Of a DNA stretch of 63,737 nucleotides, positions 7,224 to 20,500 are shown one piece after another. The stretch's first letter is position 1. Every line of letters starts with the position of its first letter. The notes below the pieces were generated by a model. The model was given only the letters and a program-made list of their open reading frames with translations, was not told the DNA's origin and ran no database searches. Origin of the DNA: an uncultured Bacteroidales bacterium (GTDB taxonomy: Bacteria > Bacteroidota > Bacteroidia > Bacteroidales > UBA932); assembly GCA_934725015.1 (NCBI GenBank), contig CAKVAS010000016.1:1-63737 (forward strand). The letters run 5' to 3'. The translations under genes were made by a program, and so were the position numbers.

Positions 7224-9299
7224 TCATTTCACCACGGAACCGTCGAACGTCGCGACGAAATCAGGCCAAGACTTTGAAACACAGGATTCATCGTCAATCT
7301 CAACCGGAGCGTCGGAACCGAGGGAGGCGACTTTCAGAGCCATCACCATGCGGTGGTCGTGGCAGGAGGTGAACTTGCCTCCACGAAGCATCCGGCCGTT
7401 GAGGACACGCCATGCGAGCGAATGCCCTGTAACGACAAGCGCGTCCGACGCCTCGTCGATTTCCACCTCGACTCCCATCTGCCCGAGCATTTCCACAATC
7501 GCCCCGGCACGGTCGCTCTCCTTATTGCGCAGACGGCTCACCCCGTAAATCCGGCTCTTGCCCTGACAGAATACGGCCAGCACGGAAACGCACGGGAAGA
7601 GATCCGGACAATGTGAGGCATCGGCCTCGAAGGCGAGCAGAGGAGCCTGCTGCACATGAATCTCGCCGTCGTCGCCGTCCAGCTGAGTGATGCTTGCCCC
7701 GGCGGCCATGAGTATGTCCATTATGGCGATGTCGGCCTGCAGCGAATTTGTGTCAAGCCCGTCTATGCAGGCCTTTCCGAAAATTGACGCGGCGACCATG
7801 ACGGGCACGGCGGCGCTCCAGTCTCCCTCGATGTCAAAATCGGCTGCGGCATACTTCTGACCGGCGCGCACCTTAAAAATCATCTCTGTGCAGAGCGACC
7901 AGTCTCCGTCGGATTCGAGGAAGTCGCGGCCTCCGAGCATCTCGTTGGAAATCTTCACGCCGAATTTCTTGAGAACCTCGGCGGTCATGAATGTGTATGG
8001 AATGCTCTTGGGATTCTCCACGAGCAGGGTCATGTTCCTGTCAACTAGCGGCATAGCCATCAGCAGTCCGGAAATCAGCTGGGAGCCGTTCTCTCCCGAG
8101 ACCTCGGCCTTGAGCTCTGAAATGTGGCCGCTCACGGTCACGGGAAGCTTCTCTTCCGCAGCCGCAGTCCTGACTCCAAGCCCGGCCATTATTTCGCCTA
8201 CTCCCGGCAGGCGGCGGCCGGCAAGGGTCTTTTCGCCGGTTATCCTCACGTCCTGTCCGGCGGAGAGTTCGGCGGCAAGAGGAATCATCAGCCTCGCGAG
8301 CAGTCCGGACTCCCCGACATGGATTTCCTGGAGCCCGGGGAGGCAGCCTTCCGAAGCTGCTGTTCCGGTGATAACGAGATTGGTCTCGTCTCCGGCCGTT
8401 TCCCTTTCCACATTCGCGCCGAGACGCTCAGCCACCCTGATTGCCGCTTCCGAATCCTCACACGGCGTGTAGTTGCGCAGGCGAGACGTGCCTTCGGAGA
8501 GGGCGGCGGCAATCACAGCCCTCTGAACGAAGCTCTTGGAAGAGGGGACAATGATGTCGGCGTCAAAGAACGGAAGCCCGCCATACACCGTGTCCGACAT
8601 GGCCTTCGCCACCATCTGACCCGGAGCGGCCGCATCCTCGGCGGTCAGCGCGGTGTAGGTGAACGGAGCGCCCTTCCTGAGACATTCCATACGGGATTCC
8701 CGCCCGGCTTCCCCCATGCAGAAGGCGATGAGACGCCCCTCCGTGGTTTCCGGAGCAGGGGCGGGATGACGGCCTGTCTGAGGAGGGGCGAGGCAGGACG
8801 GGTCATCGTAGAGCGCAAGGACGCGGGCGGCATCCGCAGCGGAGTTCGCCGTAGTGGCAACCTTCACGATGTCGGCTCCGTGATATACGCATTTCTCGAC
8901 CACGGCCTTGAGGGCCTCAGTGGAGTCCGTCCCGTTGAAGTCGTGGAACGAACGTATCAGCAGGGTGCCGTTGTCCTCGCACGCCGCCTTGACGCGCTTG
9001 AGGTTCTCCTTGGGAGCCTCTATTTCAAGGTCCGCGTATGCCGCGCCTGCCTTTATGGCCGCGACAAGCCGCTTCTCGCAAAGGGACGCGACGGCGACCG
9101 GGCTCATCTCAGGATGTCTTTTCGCAGTCTCTGCAATCCGGCACGTTGCAACCAGAGGAATGTCGGCCGTGGAAAACAGTTCGTCTATCTCATCTTCACT
9201 GACATCGCAGAGGTCAAGGCGGATTTCAGCCATCCCGCACTCGTCCAGAGCGGCCAGAAGCTCATCAAAGTTCTTCTCTTTTAATACTGTACAAATCAT
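7224..9299 (-). CDS. Fused type I 3-dehydroquinase and EPSP synthase (AroD-AroA)
   Basis: A 691-residue bifunctional shikimate enzyme. Residues 1 to about 230 are a type I 3-dehydroquinate dehydratase: EIRLDL near 25, catalytic His in RSFHDF (H119), Schiff-base Lys in DIVKVA (K146), and the substrate loop APGQ (225-228). From about 245 to the end lies EPSP synthase: VPSSKSFVQRA with the phosphate-binding SKS, the second-domain segment RIYGVSRLRNKESDRA and the C-terminal HDHRMVMAL. Both halves look complete, with catalytic residues present. The reactions are not consecutive (steps 3 and 6), so the fusion probably serves co-regulation. aroC follows and aroB precedes. Confidence 0.93.
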   Translation of the reverse strand: MICTVLKEKNFDELLAALDECGMAEIRLDLCDVSEDEIDELFSTADIPLVATCRIAETAKRHPEMSPVAVASLCEKRLVAAIKAGAAYADLEIEAPKENLKRVKAACEDNGTLLIRSFHDFNGTDSTEALKAVVEKCVYHGADIVKVATTANSAADAARVLALYDDPSCLAPPQTGRHPAPAPETTEGRLIAFCMGEAGRESRMECLRKGAPFTYTALTAEDAAAPGQMVAKAMSDTVYGGLPFFDADIIVPSSKSFVQRAVIAAALSEGTSRLRNYTPCEDSEAAIRVAERLGANVERETAGDETNLVITGTAASEGCLPGLQEIHVGESGLLARLMIPLAAELSAGQDVRITGEKTLAGRRLPGVGEIMAGLGVRTAAAEEKLPVTVSGHISELKAEVSGENGSQLISGLLMAMPLVDRNMTLLVENPKSIPYTFMTAEVLKKFGVKISNEMLGGRDFLESDGDWSLCTEMIFKVRAGQKYAAADFDIEGDWSAAVPVMVAASIFGKACIDGLDTNSLQADIAIMDILMAAGASITQLDGDDGEIHVQQAPLLAFEADASHCPDLFPCVSVLAVFCQGKSRIYGVSRLRNKESDRAGAIVEMLGQMGVEVEIDEASDALVVTGHSLAWRVLNGRMLRGGKFTSCHDHRMVMALKVASLGSDAPVEIDDESCVSKSWPDFVATFDGSVVK

Positions 9300-9547
9300 G
9301 TTTTTGGTTTCTTTTTGGTCTATATTTCGATTTCATCGCCCTTTTCTGCGTTCGGCATAGCCCAAGCAAGCTTGGCTCTGCTCTCACTTATCGAAAAGAC
9401 TCTTTTCTCATCGTTCACATACTCCAGTATGCTCCCTCTTCAAAAATAAATCTATCCTCAAAAATAACCTCAAAAACCGAGGCTATTTTTATATATTATA
9501 TTTTATTGTCTATATCTCACATATTGTCTATGTCTCCAGACATTCTA
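9300..9547. repeat. Repeat-rich gap between aroB and aroD-aroA
   Basis: No gene is visible here. At 9408-9470 is the second copy of the CATACTCCAGTATG repeat also found after recJ. Upstream, AGCCCAAGCAAGCTTGGCT (9358-9376) forms a hairpin. CCTCAAAAACCGAGG (9468-9482), followed by TATTTTTATATAT, forms another small hairpin with a T-rich tail on the plus strand. The gap probably still permits co-transcription of aroB with the next genes, but could attenuate it. Confidence 0.65.
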
Positions 9548-10864
9548 TCAAAGTTCTGTCGTCAATGTCACAATGTCTAATTTCACGGTTTTGACGGAGC
9601 CTATCTTTGTCGGGAGGATAAAGTTTATTCTGCTGCCTTCGGCCTTCTTGTCCTTGGAAATCACCGCAGACATTTCCTTCATGCCGAACGGGCACTCGGT
9701 CGGAAGCCCGATGTCACGGATGTCTAATTTCACGGTTTTGACGGAGCCTATCTTTGTCGGGAGGATAAAGTTTATTCTGCTGCCTTCGGCCTTCTTGTCC
9801 TTGGAAATCACCGCAGACATTTCCTTCATGCCGAACGGGCACTCGGTCGGAAGCCCGATGTCACGGAAATCCGCCTCAAGCCTCGAAGAGAGACCGTCCC
9901 GGCAGAAGAACGCCATCCCGTCGGTGTCGGTCACCTTGCCGGACAGCCTTTCCGCAAGCCTGGCGGCCGCGACGACGCCGACTGCGACGGCCTGTCCATG
10001 AGCCCACTTCCCACCGGAAAGAGTCTCTATGGCATGGGCGAATGTGTGCCCGAGGTTGAGGATCCGTCTGAGGCCGTGCTCCTCAGGGTCACGCTCCACT
10101 ATCGAGGCCTTGATTTCAGCGGCCCTCGCGGCAAGACGTCCGATTTCAGCCTCATGGATTCCGAATCCGAAACCACCCGTTTCCGCGAGCGCCGAGCCGT
10201 CGGAGGCTTCACCGAACCTTACTCCGGAGTGCGCCGCGCTCGTCTTCAGAACAGTCACGGCTTCCCCGTATGCCTCGGAATCGGCGATGATGAAGGTCTT
10301 GAGCATCTCGGAGACTCCTGAAAGCAAAGTCTCACGGCTCAGAGTCCTCAAGGGCTCGGGACAGACATAGGTAAACTCAGGCTGCCGGATTATTCCCAGC
10401 ATATTCTTGAAAGAACGGAAGTTCACCCCGTTCTTCCCGCCTATTGCGGCATCGACCTGAGCAAGAAGGGTCGTCGGGACAAAGGCGAAACGAACGCCTC
10501 TTTTGTATATTGACGCGGCAAATCCCGCGATGTCCGTCGTGAGCCCGCCTCCGATGCCGAGGACAAGTGCGCCGCAGTCAACTCCGGATTCAAGCATATC
10601 CCCCGCTATCGCCTCTACCGTCGCCATGGTCTTGTTTCTCTCATCAGCATCTATTAGACTGACTCCCAACAGTTTGCCTCTACCAACAAATCCGGCGTAT
10701 GAGTTCATGGGCTCGCCGGCAAGTCCATCCGCGACAGGCCGTCCTACGCTGTCCCAGACATTGCCGTCACAGACAATCCACACCTCCCCGTAACCTTCCA
10801 GCAACGGGAAAAGCGGACCAAGGCTGTCCGCACGAACTATCCTGCACACCGTTTCTCTGTTCAT
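9548..10864 (-). CDS. aroB: 3-dehydroquinate synthase with duplicated C-terminus
   Basis: Second step of the shikimate pathway: converts DAHP to 3-dehydroquinate with NAD and a divalent metal. Family features are the NAD-binding GIGGGLTTDIAGFAAS near 105, VPTTLLAQVDAAIGGKNGVN near 130, the K/E pair in EMLKTF and the metal-binding NLGHTFAHAIE. The product is 438 residues, against about 345-390 usual, because a perfect 49-residue block beginning DIGLPTECPFGM is present twice in tandem at the C-terminus. The corresponding 147-bp DNA repeats are identical and in frame. The last residues after the second copy are VTLTTEL. The active site lies upstream of the duplication, so activity is likely but not assured. 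Confidence 0.94.
   Translation of the reverse strand: MNRETVCRIVRADSLGPLFPLLEGYGEVWIVCDGNVWDSVGRPVADGLAGEPMNSYAGFVGRGKLLGVSLIDADERNKTMATVEAIAGDMLESGVDCGALVLGIGGGLTTDIAGFAASIYKRGVRFAFVPTTLLAQVDAAIGGKNGVNFRSFKNMLGIIRQPEFTYVCPEPLRTLSRETLLSGVSEMLKTFIIADSEAYGEAVTVLKTSAAHSGVRFGEASDGSALAETGGFGFGIHEAEIGRLAARAAEIKASIVERDPEEHGLRRILNLGHTFAHAIETLSGGKWAHGQAVAVGVVAAARLAERLSGKVTDTDGMAFFCRDGLSSRLEADFRDIGLPTECPFGMKEMSAVISKDKKAEGSRINFILPTKIGSVKTVKLDIRDIGLPTECPFGMKEMSAVISKDKKAEGSRINFILPTKIGSVKTVKLDIVTLTTEL
9573..9866. repeat. Perfect 147-bp tandem duplication inside aroB
   Basis: Copy 1 is 9573-9719 and copy 2 is 9720-9866. I read both base by base and found no difference. The period is 49 codons, so the frame is kept. 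Both junctions share the short word GACAT (minus strand), which would fit slippage or microhomology-mediated duplication. Identity implies a very recent event or an assembly artefact. Confidence 0.95.
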
Positions 10865-10868
10865 GCGA

Positions 10869-10900
10869 CAAATTTATATTCAGTTTTAATCTTTTACAAA
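10869..10900 (-). promoter_or_regulatory. aroB promoter
   Basis: On the minus strand TTTG (10897-10900) is followed after 20 bases by TAAATTTG (10869-10876), only four bases before the aroB ATG. A second -7-like box, TATATTTG, overlaps the first at 10897-10904. Use of the downstream box would give an almost leaderless message; the upstream one gives a leader of about 25 nt. Confidence 0.6.
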
Positions 10901-10927
10901 TATATTTTCCACATTTTGCATTGGTAT

Positions 10928-10958
10928 TTTGCGGTATCACAAGTTTTTTCTACCTTTG
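10928..10958 (+). promoter_or_regulatory. tRNA-Leu promoter
   Basis: TTTG (10928-10931), 19 bases, then TACCTTTG (10951-10958): an exact Bacteroidota housekeeping promoter on the plus strand, about 60 bases before the tRNA. Confidence 0.8.
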
Positions 10959-11025
10959 CAGTCCTTTCACAAGGAGTCTATCGGCTCGCGGCGCTCAAGG
11001 TCGTTGCCTGAGTCCGCAGAAAACT

Positions 11026-11107
11026 GCCCGGATGGCGGAATCGGTAGACGCGCTGGTCTCAAACACCAGTGCCGCAAGGCGTGCCGGTTCGACCCCGGCT
11101 CCGGGTA
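11026..11107 (+). tRNA. tRNA-Leu (CAA)
   Basis: An 82-nt class II tRNA. Acceptor GCCCGGA pairs with TCCGGGT (one G-U), the anticodon arm CTGGT-CTCAAAC-ACCAG gives anticodon CAA, the long variable arm is TGCCGCAAGGCGT, and the T arm is GCCGG-TTCGACC-CCGGC. The terminal CCA is not encoded. A GC hairpin, CCCCCTTTTGCGGGGG (near 11130), follows. Confidence 0.95.
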
Positions 11108-11319
11108 CTGTTTAAAATCCCCCTCCCGTCCCCCTTTTGCGGGGGAAGTCGTGCTACGTGCGCACCATCCCACACGCCCGCGCTTCGCTGTTCTTCGCAC
11201 GGCGCTTATGCGCCCCCTGAAAATCGCTGATACATTTTGAGGATTTCGCCGAGATGAAATGCTTGGGGAAATTGGCTGAGCGGGAAAATATATTGAAAAA
11301 AGTCGAAAAAATTTTTGAA

Positions 11320-11358
11320 ATCGCAAGAAATTCTTGCGATTCGCAAGTTTTGCTTGCT
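11320..11358. promoter_or_regulatory. Candidate operator of the XRE regulator
   Basis: ATCGCAAGAA-A-TTCTTGCGAT (11320-11340) is a perfect 10-bp inverted repeat. It is followed at once by TCGCAAG and then GCAAG-TTTT-GCTTGC (11343-11358). The half-site CGCAAG thus occurs four times in alternating orientation. A TAATTTTG box at 11381-11388 lies between these sites and the regulator's ATG, so I infer an autoregulatory operator. Confidence 0.55.
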
Positions 11359-11418
11359 GTTTTTGTTCGTGTTTCTGTTATAATTTTGCGGCGTAATAAT
11401 GTAAAGCAGTTGAGCGGA

Positions 11419-11856
11419 ATGGATAACAATTCTATTAAGGACACTATCTACCGTTTCAGGAAAGCCAAAGGATATACGCAGGAGGATATGGCCGCACGGA
11501 TAGGGACATCCGTCACGACCTACAGGAGCATCGAGAGCGGGAAGACCAATCTCATACATCCCATGGTCAAGAAAATCTCCGAGGTGCTTGGCATAAGCGA
11601 AGAAGCCCTGCTGGCAGGAACGGAGGTTAGTGCTCCGTGCATCCTTGAGGACGACGGAGTGCCGTACCTTGCCAGGAAACCGGGGCACGGGCATGACGCC
11701 AGGACACCGGAAGACTATGAGGCTCTCCTTGATGTTGACAAGACGGAAATTGACAGCCTGAAAGAAATGGTAAGGAACCAGCAGACTGTGATATGCGATA
11801 TGTCCAGGACATTGCGGATGGCGAGGAGGCTCAGGAGGCTGGACGACGGCGACTGA
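11419..11856 (+). CDS. XRE-family helix-turn-helix regulator
   Basis: A 145-residue cytoplasmic DNA-binding protein. Residues about 7-62 are a Cro/C1-type HTH: KAKGYTQEDMAARIGTSVTT, with the recognition helix around TSVTTYRSIESG, then PMVKKISEVLGIS. The middle is a polar linker. The last 40 residues (EIDSLKEMVRNQQ onward) look like a coiled coil with a basic tail (RMARRLRRLDD), probably for dimerisation. The frame is open from 11254, but the upstream residues run through the palindromic operator, so I start at the ATG at 11419 (MDNNSIKDTIY). It stands alone on the plus strand. The target is unknown; autoregulation is inferred. Confidence 0.85.
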   Translation: MDNNSIKDTIYRFRKAKGYTQEDMAARIGTSVTTYRSIESGKTNLIHPMVKKISEVLGISEEALLAGTEVSAPCILEDDGVPYLARKPGHGHDARTPEDYEALLDVDKTEIDSLKEMVRNQQTVICDMSRTLRMARRLRRLDDGD

Positions 11857-11944
11857 AAAGGCCGGAAGAATCAGGAAAGGCAGTAGTTGCAAATATCGGA
11901 GGACTTTTACAATCCGCCGATAGTGGCTTGCCCTATACCTAAAC

Positions 11945-11964
11945 GAAAAGGGCACGTTCTGCCC
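11945..11964 (-). terminator. Intrinsic terminator of the candidate small RNA
   Basis: On the minus strand GGGCA-GAACG-TGCCC is followed by TTTTCG. It is a classical hairpin with a short U-tract. Confidence 0.7.
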
Positions 11965-12248
11965 CTGAAAGATAATTTCGCCCGGCACCACGCTCACCCC
12001 ATGAAGGGATTCCGAAACAACGCAAAAAGCGCGGGCCGCTTTTCTGCAACACAGGTAACTCGCGGCTCTGGACGGCCTTTATGCACCTGCAAGCAGCTAA
12101 GCAGTCCACGCGAGCGTGGAACCACCGCCACCTGTCCCGGTGCATATTGAAATTGTCCAGATTTCGAGTTGCCGGAACAAGAGCAATGCTCTATATTTTC
12201 AATCCTTGTCGTCTGCTGCTTAAACGAAGGCGTTTAAACGACGGACAA
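11945..12248 (-). ncRNA. Candidate structured small RNA, about 300 nt
   Basis: A minus-strand promoter (CTTG-N20-TATCTTTG, 12254-12285) points into a stretch with no plausible protein. The transcript would begin with a long hairpin (CCTTGTTGTC with GACGACAAGG, enclosing TTAAACG-CCTT-CGTTTAA). It continues with ATTGAAA/TTTCAAT, TATGCACC/GGTGCATA (containing TCCACG/CGTGGA), a GCAGAAAAGCG/CGCTTTTTGC arm and a CCC-TTCAT-GGGG hairpin. It ends at GGGCA-GAACG-TGCCC followed by TTTT (11945-11964). Exact promoter, nested helices and terminator together argue for a stand-alone RNA. I find no tmRNA tag, RNase P or SRP signature. A 6S-type RNA or the Bacteroidales-1 family are candidates I cannot test. 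Confidence 0.65.
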
Positions 12249-12253
12249 CAAGG

Positions 12254-12285
12254 CAAAGATAGTCATTTTATTCCGAAGTGTCAAG
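12254..12285 (-). promoter_or_regulatory. Promoter of the candidate small RNA
   Basis: TATCTTTG on the minus strand (12254-12261) with CTTG 20 bases upstream (12282-12285). The -33 part lies inside the last codons of the DUF2238 gene. Confidence 0.7.
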
Positions 12286-13008
12286 AGTCAGGTCAGCTAT
12301 GCCCTTTCGCTGCTTCTTCAGGTCGAAATAGCCTATTATCGAGATGATGAGCGAGCCTGCGAAATCAAGCATCAGGTCCTCCATCGTGTCACGAAGGGCC
12401 TCATGGCCCTCAAGCGGCACTGCCTTGTCAAACGTGCCGGGAGTCGTGAGATACTGCTGTGAATTGAGACCGAACAGCCCGTCCGTGATGAACTCCATAA
12501 TTTCCCAGAGCGCCCCGACAGCAAGGGCGAAACATATCACCCAGAGCGACACGAACACAGGCGAGAACTTCAGCTTGTTGCCCTCGACGCTGTTGAACGT
12601 GTTTATGATTGCATATCCGAGGATTCCGAGGAGCACTCCGGACATCCCGTGCTCAAGCGAGTCCCACCAGCCGAACTTTCCGTAGAAATCGGCCACGTCT
12701 CCGAGAATGAGAGCACAGAAACAGAAGGCAACGAATATGACTTCCATCAGATGCGGAATCTTTATGTGTATGATTCTGTGCAGAATGTCCGGAACAAAAG
12801 TCAGGAACATCATCAGCGCGACCTCAAAGGTCTGAAAGGCGAGACGGCTCTGGGTCGCGTCATCATCAACTATGCATATCGAGACTATGCCGCCGACAAA
12901 CAGCACGGCGCACAGCGACAATATGACAATGGAGAATTTCGAGAGTTTTCTAATCGGCATGGCAGATGTTGCGTTTATTGAATTGCGTTTTAATACATTT
13001 AACCCCAC
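12268..13008 (-). CDS. DUF2238/YjdF-like integral membrane protein
   Basis: A multi-spanning inner-membrane protein of unknown function, 246 residues from the first ATG or 230 from MPIRKLSKF (ATG at 12958-12960), which I think more likely. Hydrophobic segments are IVILSLCAVLFVGGIV, VALMMFLTFVP, VIFVAFCFCALILG, MSGVLLGILGYAII, VSLWVICFALAVGALW and FAGSLIISIIGYF. Conserved polar residues sit in WWDSLEHGMSG, ALWEIMEFITD and DTMEDLMLDFAGS, the pattern of the DUF2238 family. These acidic and histidine residues inside helices hint at a metal or catalytic site, as inference. The small-RNA promoter overlaps its 3' end. Confidence 0.75.
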   Translation of the reverse strand: MGLNVLKRNSINATSAMPIRKLSKFSIVILSLCAVLFVGGIVSICIVDDDATQSRLAFQTFEVALMMFLTFVPDILHRIIHIKIPHLMEVIFVAFCFCALILGDVADFYGKFGWWDSLEHGMSGVLLGILGYAIINTFNSVEGNKLKFSPVFVSLWVICFALAVGALWEIMEFITDGLFGLNSQQYLTTPGTFDKAVPLEGHEALRDTMEDLMLDFAGSLIISIIGYFDLKKQRKGIADLTLDTSE

Positions 13009-13082
13009 GAAGTTAATTCAAATATTTCAAAACACAAAAACCGGCAGGCAACATAGGTTAGCATTGCCTTCAAATAAACACA

Positions 13083-13118
13083 AAAGTGACCCGGTCAGTT
13101 TCTTGACCGGGCCACTTT
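13083..13118 (-). terminator. Terminator of the rpoBC operon
   Basis: AAGTGACCCGGTCA and TGACCGGGCCACTT pair around GTTTCT. On the minus strand the stem is followed by TTTTGTG. This is the first strong intrinsic terminator after rpoC, beyond the repeat hairpin at 13144. Confidence 0.75.
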
Positions 13119-13143
13119 ATATAACATCTGAGAGAAAGGAGAT

Positions 13144-13250
13144 GAAGAAAAAGATGGAGCACAAGGCACTCGGTGAAGATAAAACCGCAGCAACCTCTCG
13201 GTTGTGAGGATTTTATCAAGACGAGTAACGCAGTAATCCGCTTTTTCTTC
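13144..13250. repeat. Long 3'-end hairpin element, copy B
   Basis: Outer arms GAAGAAAAAG (13144-13153) and CTTTTTCTTC (13241-13250). Inside are GATAAAA/TTTTATC and the core CCGCAGCAACC-TCTC-GGTTGTGAGG, then AACGCAGTAATCCGC. It lies eight bases after the rpoC stop. The internal loop GCAG opposite TGA is conserved with the other copies. Confidence 0.8.
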
Positions 13251-13258
13251 GCTCCGCC

Positions 13259-17509
<4,251 letters not shown>

Positions 17510-17536
17510 ATTTCTAAAATTTCAAATTAACCGTAA

Positions 17537-20500
17537 TTAGTCCAGCGTAACCTTAAGACCCAGACCGCGAAGCTCATGGAGGAGGACATTGAGCGACTCC
17601 GGAATGCCCGGTGTCGGCATGAGGTCGCCCTTGACGATTGCCTCGTAGGTCTTTGAACGTCCGGTCACGTCATCGGACTTGACTGTAAGAATCTCCTGAA
17701 GGACATTGGCCGCGCCGAATGCCTCAAGGGCCCATACCTCCATCTCTCCGAAACGCTGTCCGCCGAACTGGGCCTTACCGCCGAGCGGCTGCTGTGTGAT
17801 GAGTGAGTAAGGACCGATGGACCTCGCGTGCATCTTGTCATCGACCATATGTCCCAGCTTAATCATGTAGATGACTCCGACAGTTGCAGGCTGGTCGAAC
17901 CAGTCGCCGGTGCCTCCGTCCCTGAGGTAGGTCTTTCCGAAACGAGGAAGGCCGGCCTTGTCCGTGTAGGCGCAGATGTCATCCAGCGACGCACCGTCGA
18001 AGATAGGAGTGGAGAACTTGAGTCCGAGCTCGGCTCCGGCCCATCCGAGGACGGTCTCGTAAATCTGACCGAGGTTCATTCGGGACGGCACGCCGAGAGG
18101 GTTGAGGACGATATCGACCGGAGTACCGTCCTCAAGGAACGGCATATCCTCGTCGCGGACAACCTTGGCCACGATACCCTTGTTACCGTGACGGCCGGCC
18201 ATCTTGTCGCCCACCCTGATCTTTCTCTTTCTCGCCACATACACCTTCGCCACCTGAAGCACGCCGTTCGCAAGCTCGTCTCCGACCTTTATGCGGTCTA
18301 TTTCACGCTTTGACCTCGCAGCCTCTTCCTTGTAGGCAATGCAGTAGTTGTTTATGAGTTCCCTGATGAGAAGGTTGGTGTTCTTCTCGGAAGTCCACTT
18401 GCTGGTGTTGATATTCTCGTAGTCGATGTCGCGGAGAACGGATGCCTTGATGGTCTCGCCCTTAGGGATGATTTCCACACCGTAAAGGTCGCTGATGCCG
18501 GCGCTCTTCTTACCTTCGGCAAGGACCGCAAGCTTGTCGAGGAACCGTGCCCTGAGAGCCTCGGCCTTGACATTGAACTCCTCCTCAGCCTTCTCGACAC
18601 GAACCTTCATCTCGGCCTTGGCCTGACGCTTGTTGGCGCCCGCCTCCTTGCCTGCCTTCGAGTAGAGGGCTGTCTTGATGATGGTTCCGTCAAGGGACGG
18701 ATTTGCCTTGAGGGAGGCATCCTTCACGTCACCGGCCTTGTCACCGAAGATTGCGCGGAGGAGCTTCTCCTCAGGAGAAGGATCGCTTTCGCCCTTAGGG
18801 GTAATCTTTCCTATCATGATGTCACCCGGCTCGATGTGCGCGCCGACGCGGATGATACCGTTCTCGTCGAGATTCTTCGTCGCGTCCTCGCTGACGTTCG
18901 GAATGTCGGAAGTGAGCTCCTCCATACCGCGCTTGGTGTCACGTACCTCGGTGAGATATTCCTCCACATGGATTGAGGTGAGGACATCCCAGCGGATCAT
19001 CCTCTCGGAAAGCACGATTGCGTCCTCATAGTTGTAGCCCTTCCAAGGCATGAATGCCACCTTGAGGTTACGTCCGAGGGCGAGCTCGCCGTTCTGGGTG
19101 GCATAGCCTTCGGTGAGAACCTGTCCCTTCTCGACCCTGTCACCCTTGCGGACGATAGGCTTGAGAAGGATTGTCGTGCTCTGGTTTGTCCTTCTATATA
19201 TAGGGAGCTGATAGACGGTGATGTCGTCGGTGAAGCTTACAAACTTCTCGTCGTCGGTACGGTCGTACTTCACGTGAATTTCCTTGGCATCGACATAGAC
19301 GACCTCTCCGCTGCGCTCGGCCATGACCTGAGTGCGTGAATCGAGGCAGACCCTTTCCTCAAGACCGGTTCCCACGATAGGAGCCTCCGGACTGAGAAGC
19401 GGAACCGCCTGCCTCATCATGTTCGCGCCCATCAGCGCACGGTGCGCGTCATCGTGCTCAAGGAACGGGATGAGCGAGGCCGCCACAGACGCAATCTGGT
19501 TAGGAGCCACGTCCATATAGTTGACCTCTTCCTTGGTAACCACAGGGAAGTCCGCCCCGTAGCGGCAGAGGATTCGGTCCTCGAGGATGTTTCCGTTGTC
19601 GTCCATCTTCACGTTGGCGAGGGAGACCATCTGGTTCTCCTCCTCCTCGGCGCTCATGTACTGCCATCCGCCGCTGCTCAAATCGACCTTTCCGTTCTCC
19701 ACCTTGCGGTAAGGAGTCTCGATGAAGCCGAGATTGTTGATGCGGGCATATACGCACAGGGACGATATAAGACCGATGTTCGGGCCCTCAGGCGTCTCAA
19801 TCGGGCAAAGACGGCCGTAGTGAGTGTAGTGCACGTCGCGGACCTCGAATCCCGCCCTGTCACGGGAAAGACCGCCCGGACCGAGAGCCGAAAGACGGCG
19901 CTTGTGGGTCATCTCAGAAAGCGGGTTGGTCTGATCCATGAACTGGGACAGCTGGCTGGTCCCGAAGAACGAGTTGATGACGGAAGAAAGCGTCTTCGCG
20001 TTGATGAGGTCGGTCGGAGCGAACTGCTCGCTGTCCCTGACATTCATCCTCTCCCGGATTGTGCGGGCCATCCTTGAAAGACCGACGTTGAACTGGTTGG
20101 CGAGCTGCTCGCCCACTGTCCTGATACGACGGTTGCTGAGGTGGTCGATGTCATCCACAACGGCCTTCGCGTTGATGAGCTGGATGAGATATTTGATAAT
20201 CTCGATGATGTCAGTGTTCGTGAGCACACGGACATTGTCATCAATGGTGAGATTCAGCTTCTTGTTGAGACGATACCTTCCGACGTCTCCGAGGTCATAT
20301 CTCTTGTCGGAGAAGAAGAGTTTGTCGATGACGTCCCTTGCCGTGGCCTCATCAGGCGGTTCGGAATTGCGGAGCTGCTTGTAGATGTAGGTGACGGCCT
20401 CCGTCTCAGTGTTCGTAGGATCCTTCTGGAGAGTGTTGTAGATAATCGCGTACTCGTTGACGTTCGCGTCCTCCTTCTGGAGCAGGATGGTCTTCACGTC

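Noticed and set aside
8124..9284. 386-codon plus-strand frame opposite aroD-aroA
   Set aside because: A shadow of the fused enzyme gene; composition is typical of antisense frames.
10959..11025. Riboswitch or second tRNA in the tRNA-Leu leader
   Set aside because: No cloverleaf or known aptamer motif; it seems to be a simple leader of about 60 nt.
11206..11997. 263-codon minus-strand frame across the XRE gene and the small-RNA terminator
   Set aside because: It crosses the terminator hairpin, opposes a clear HTH gene and shows no domain.
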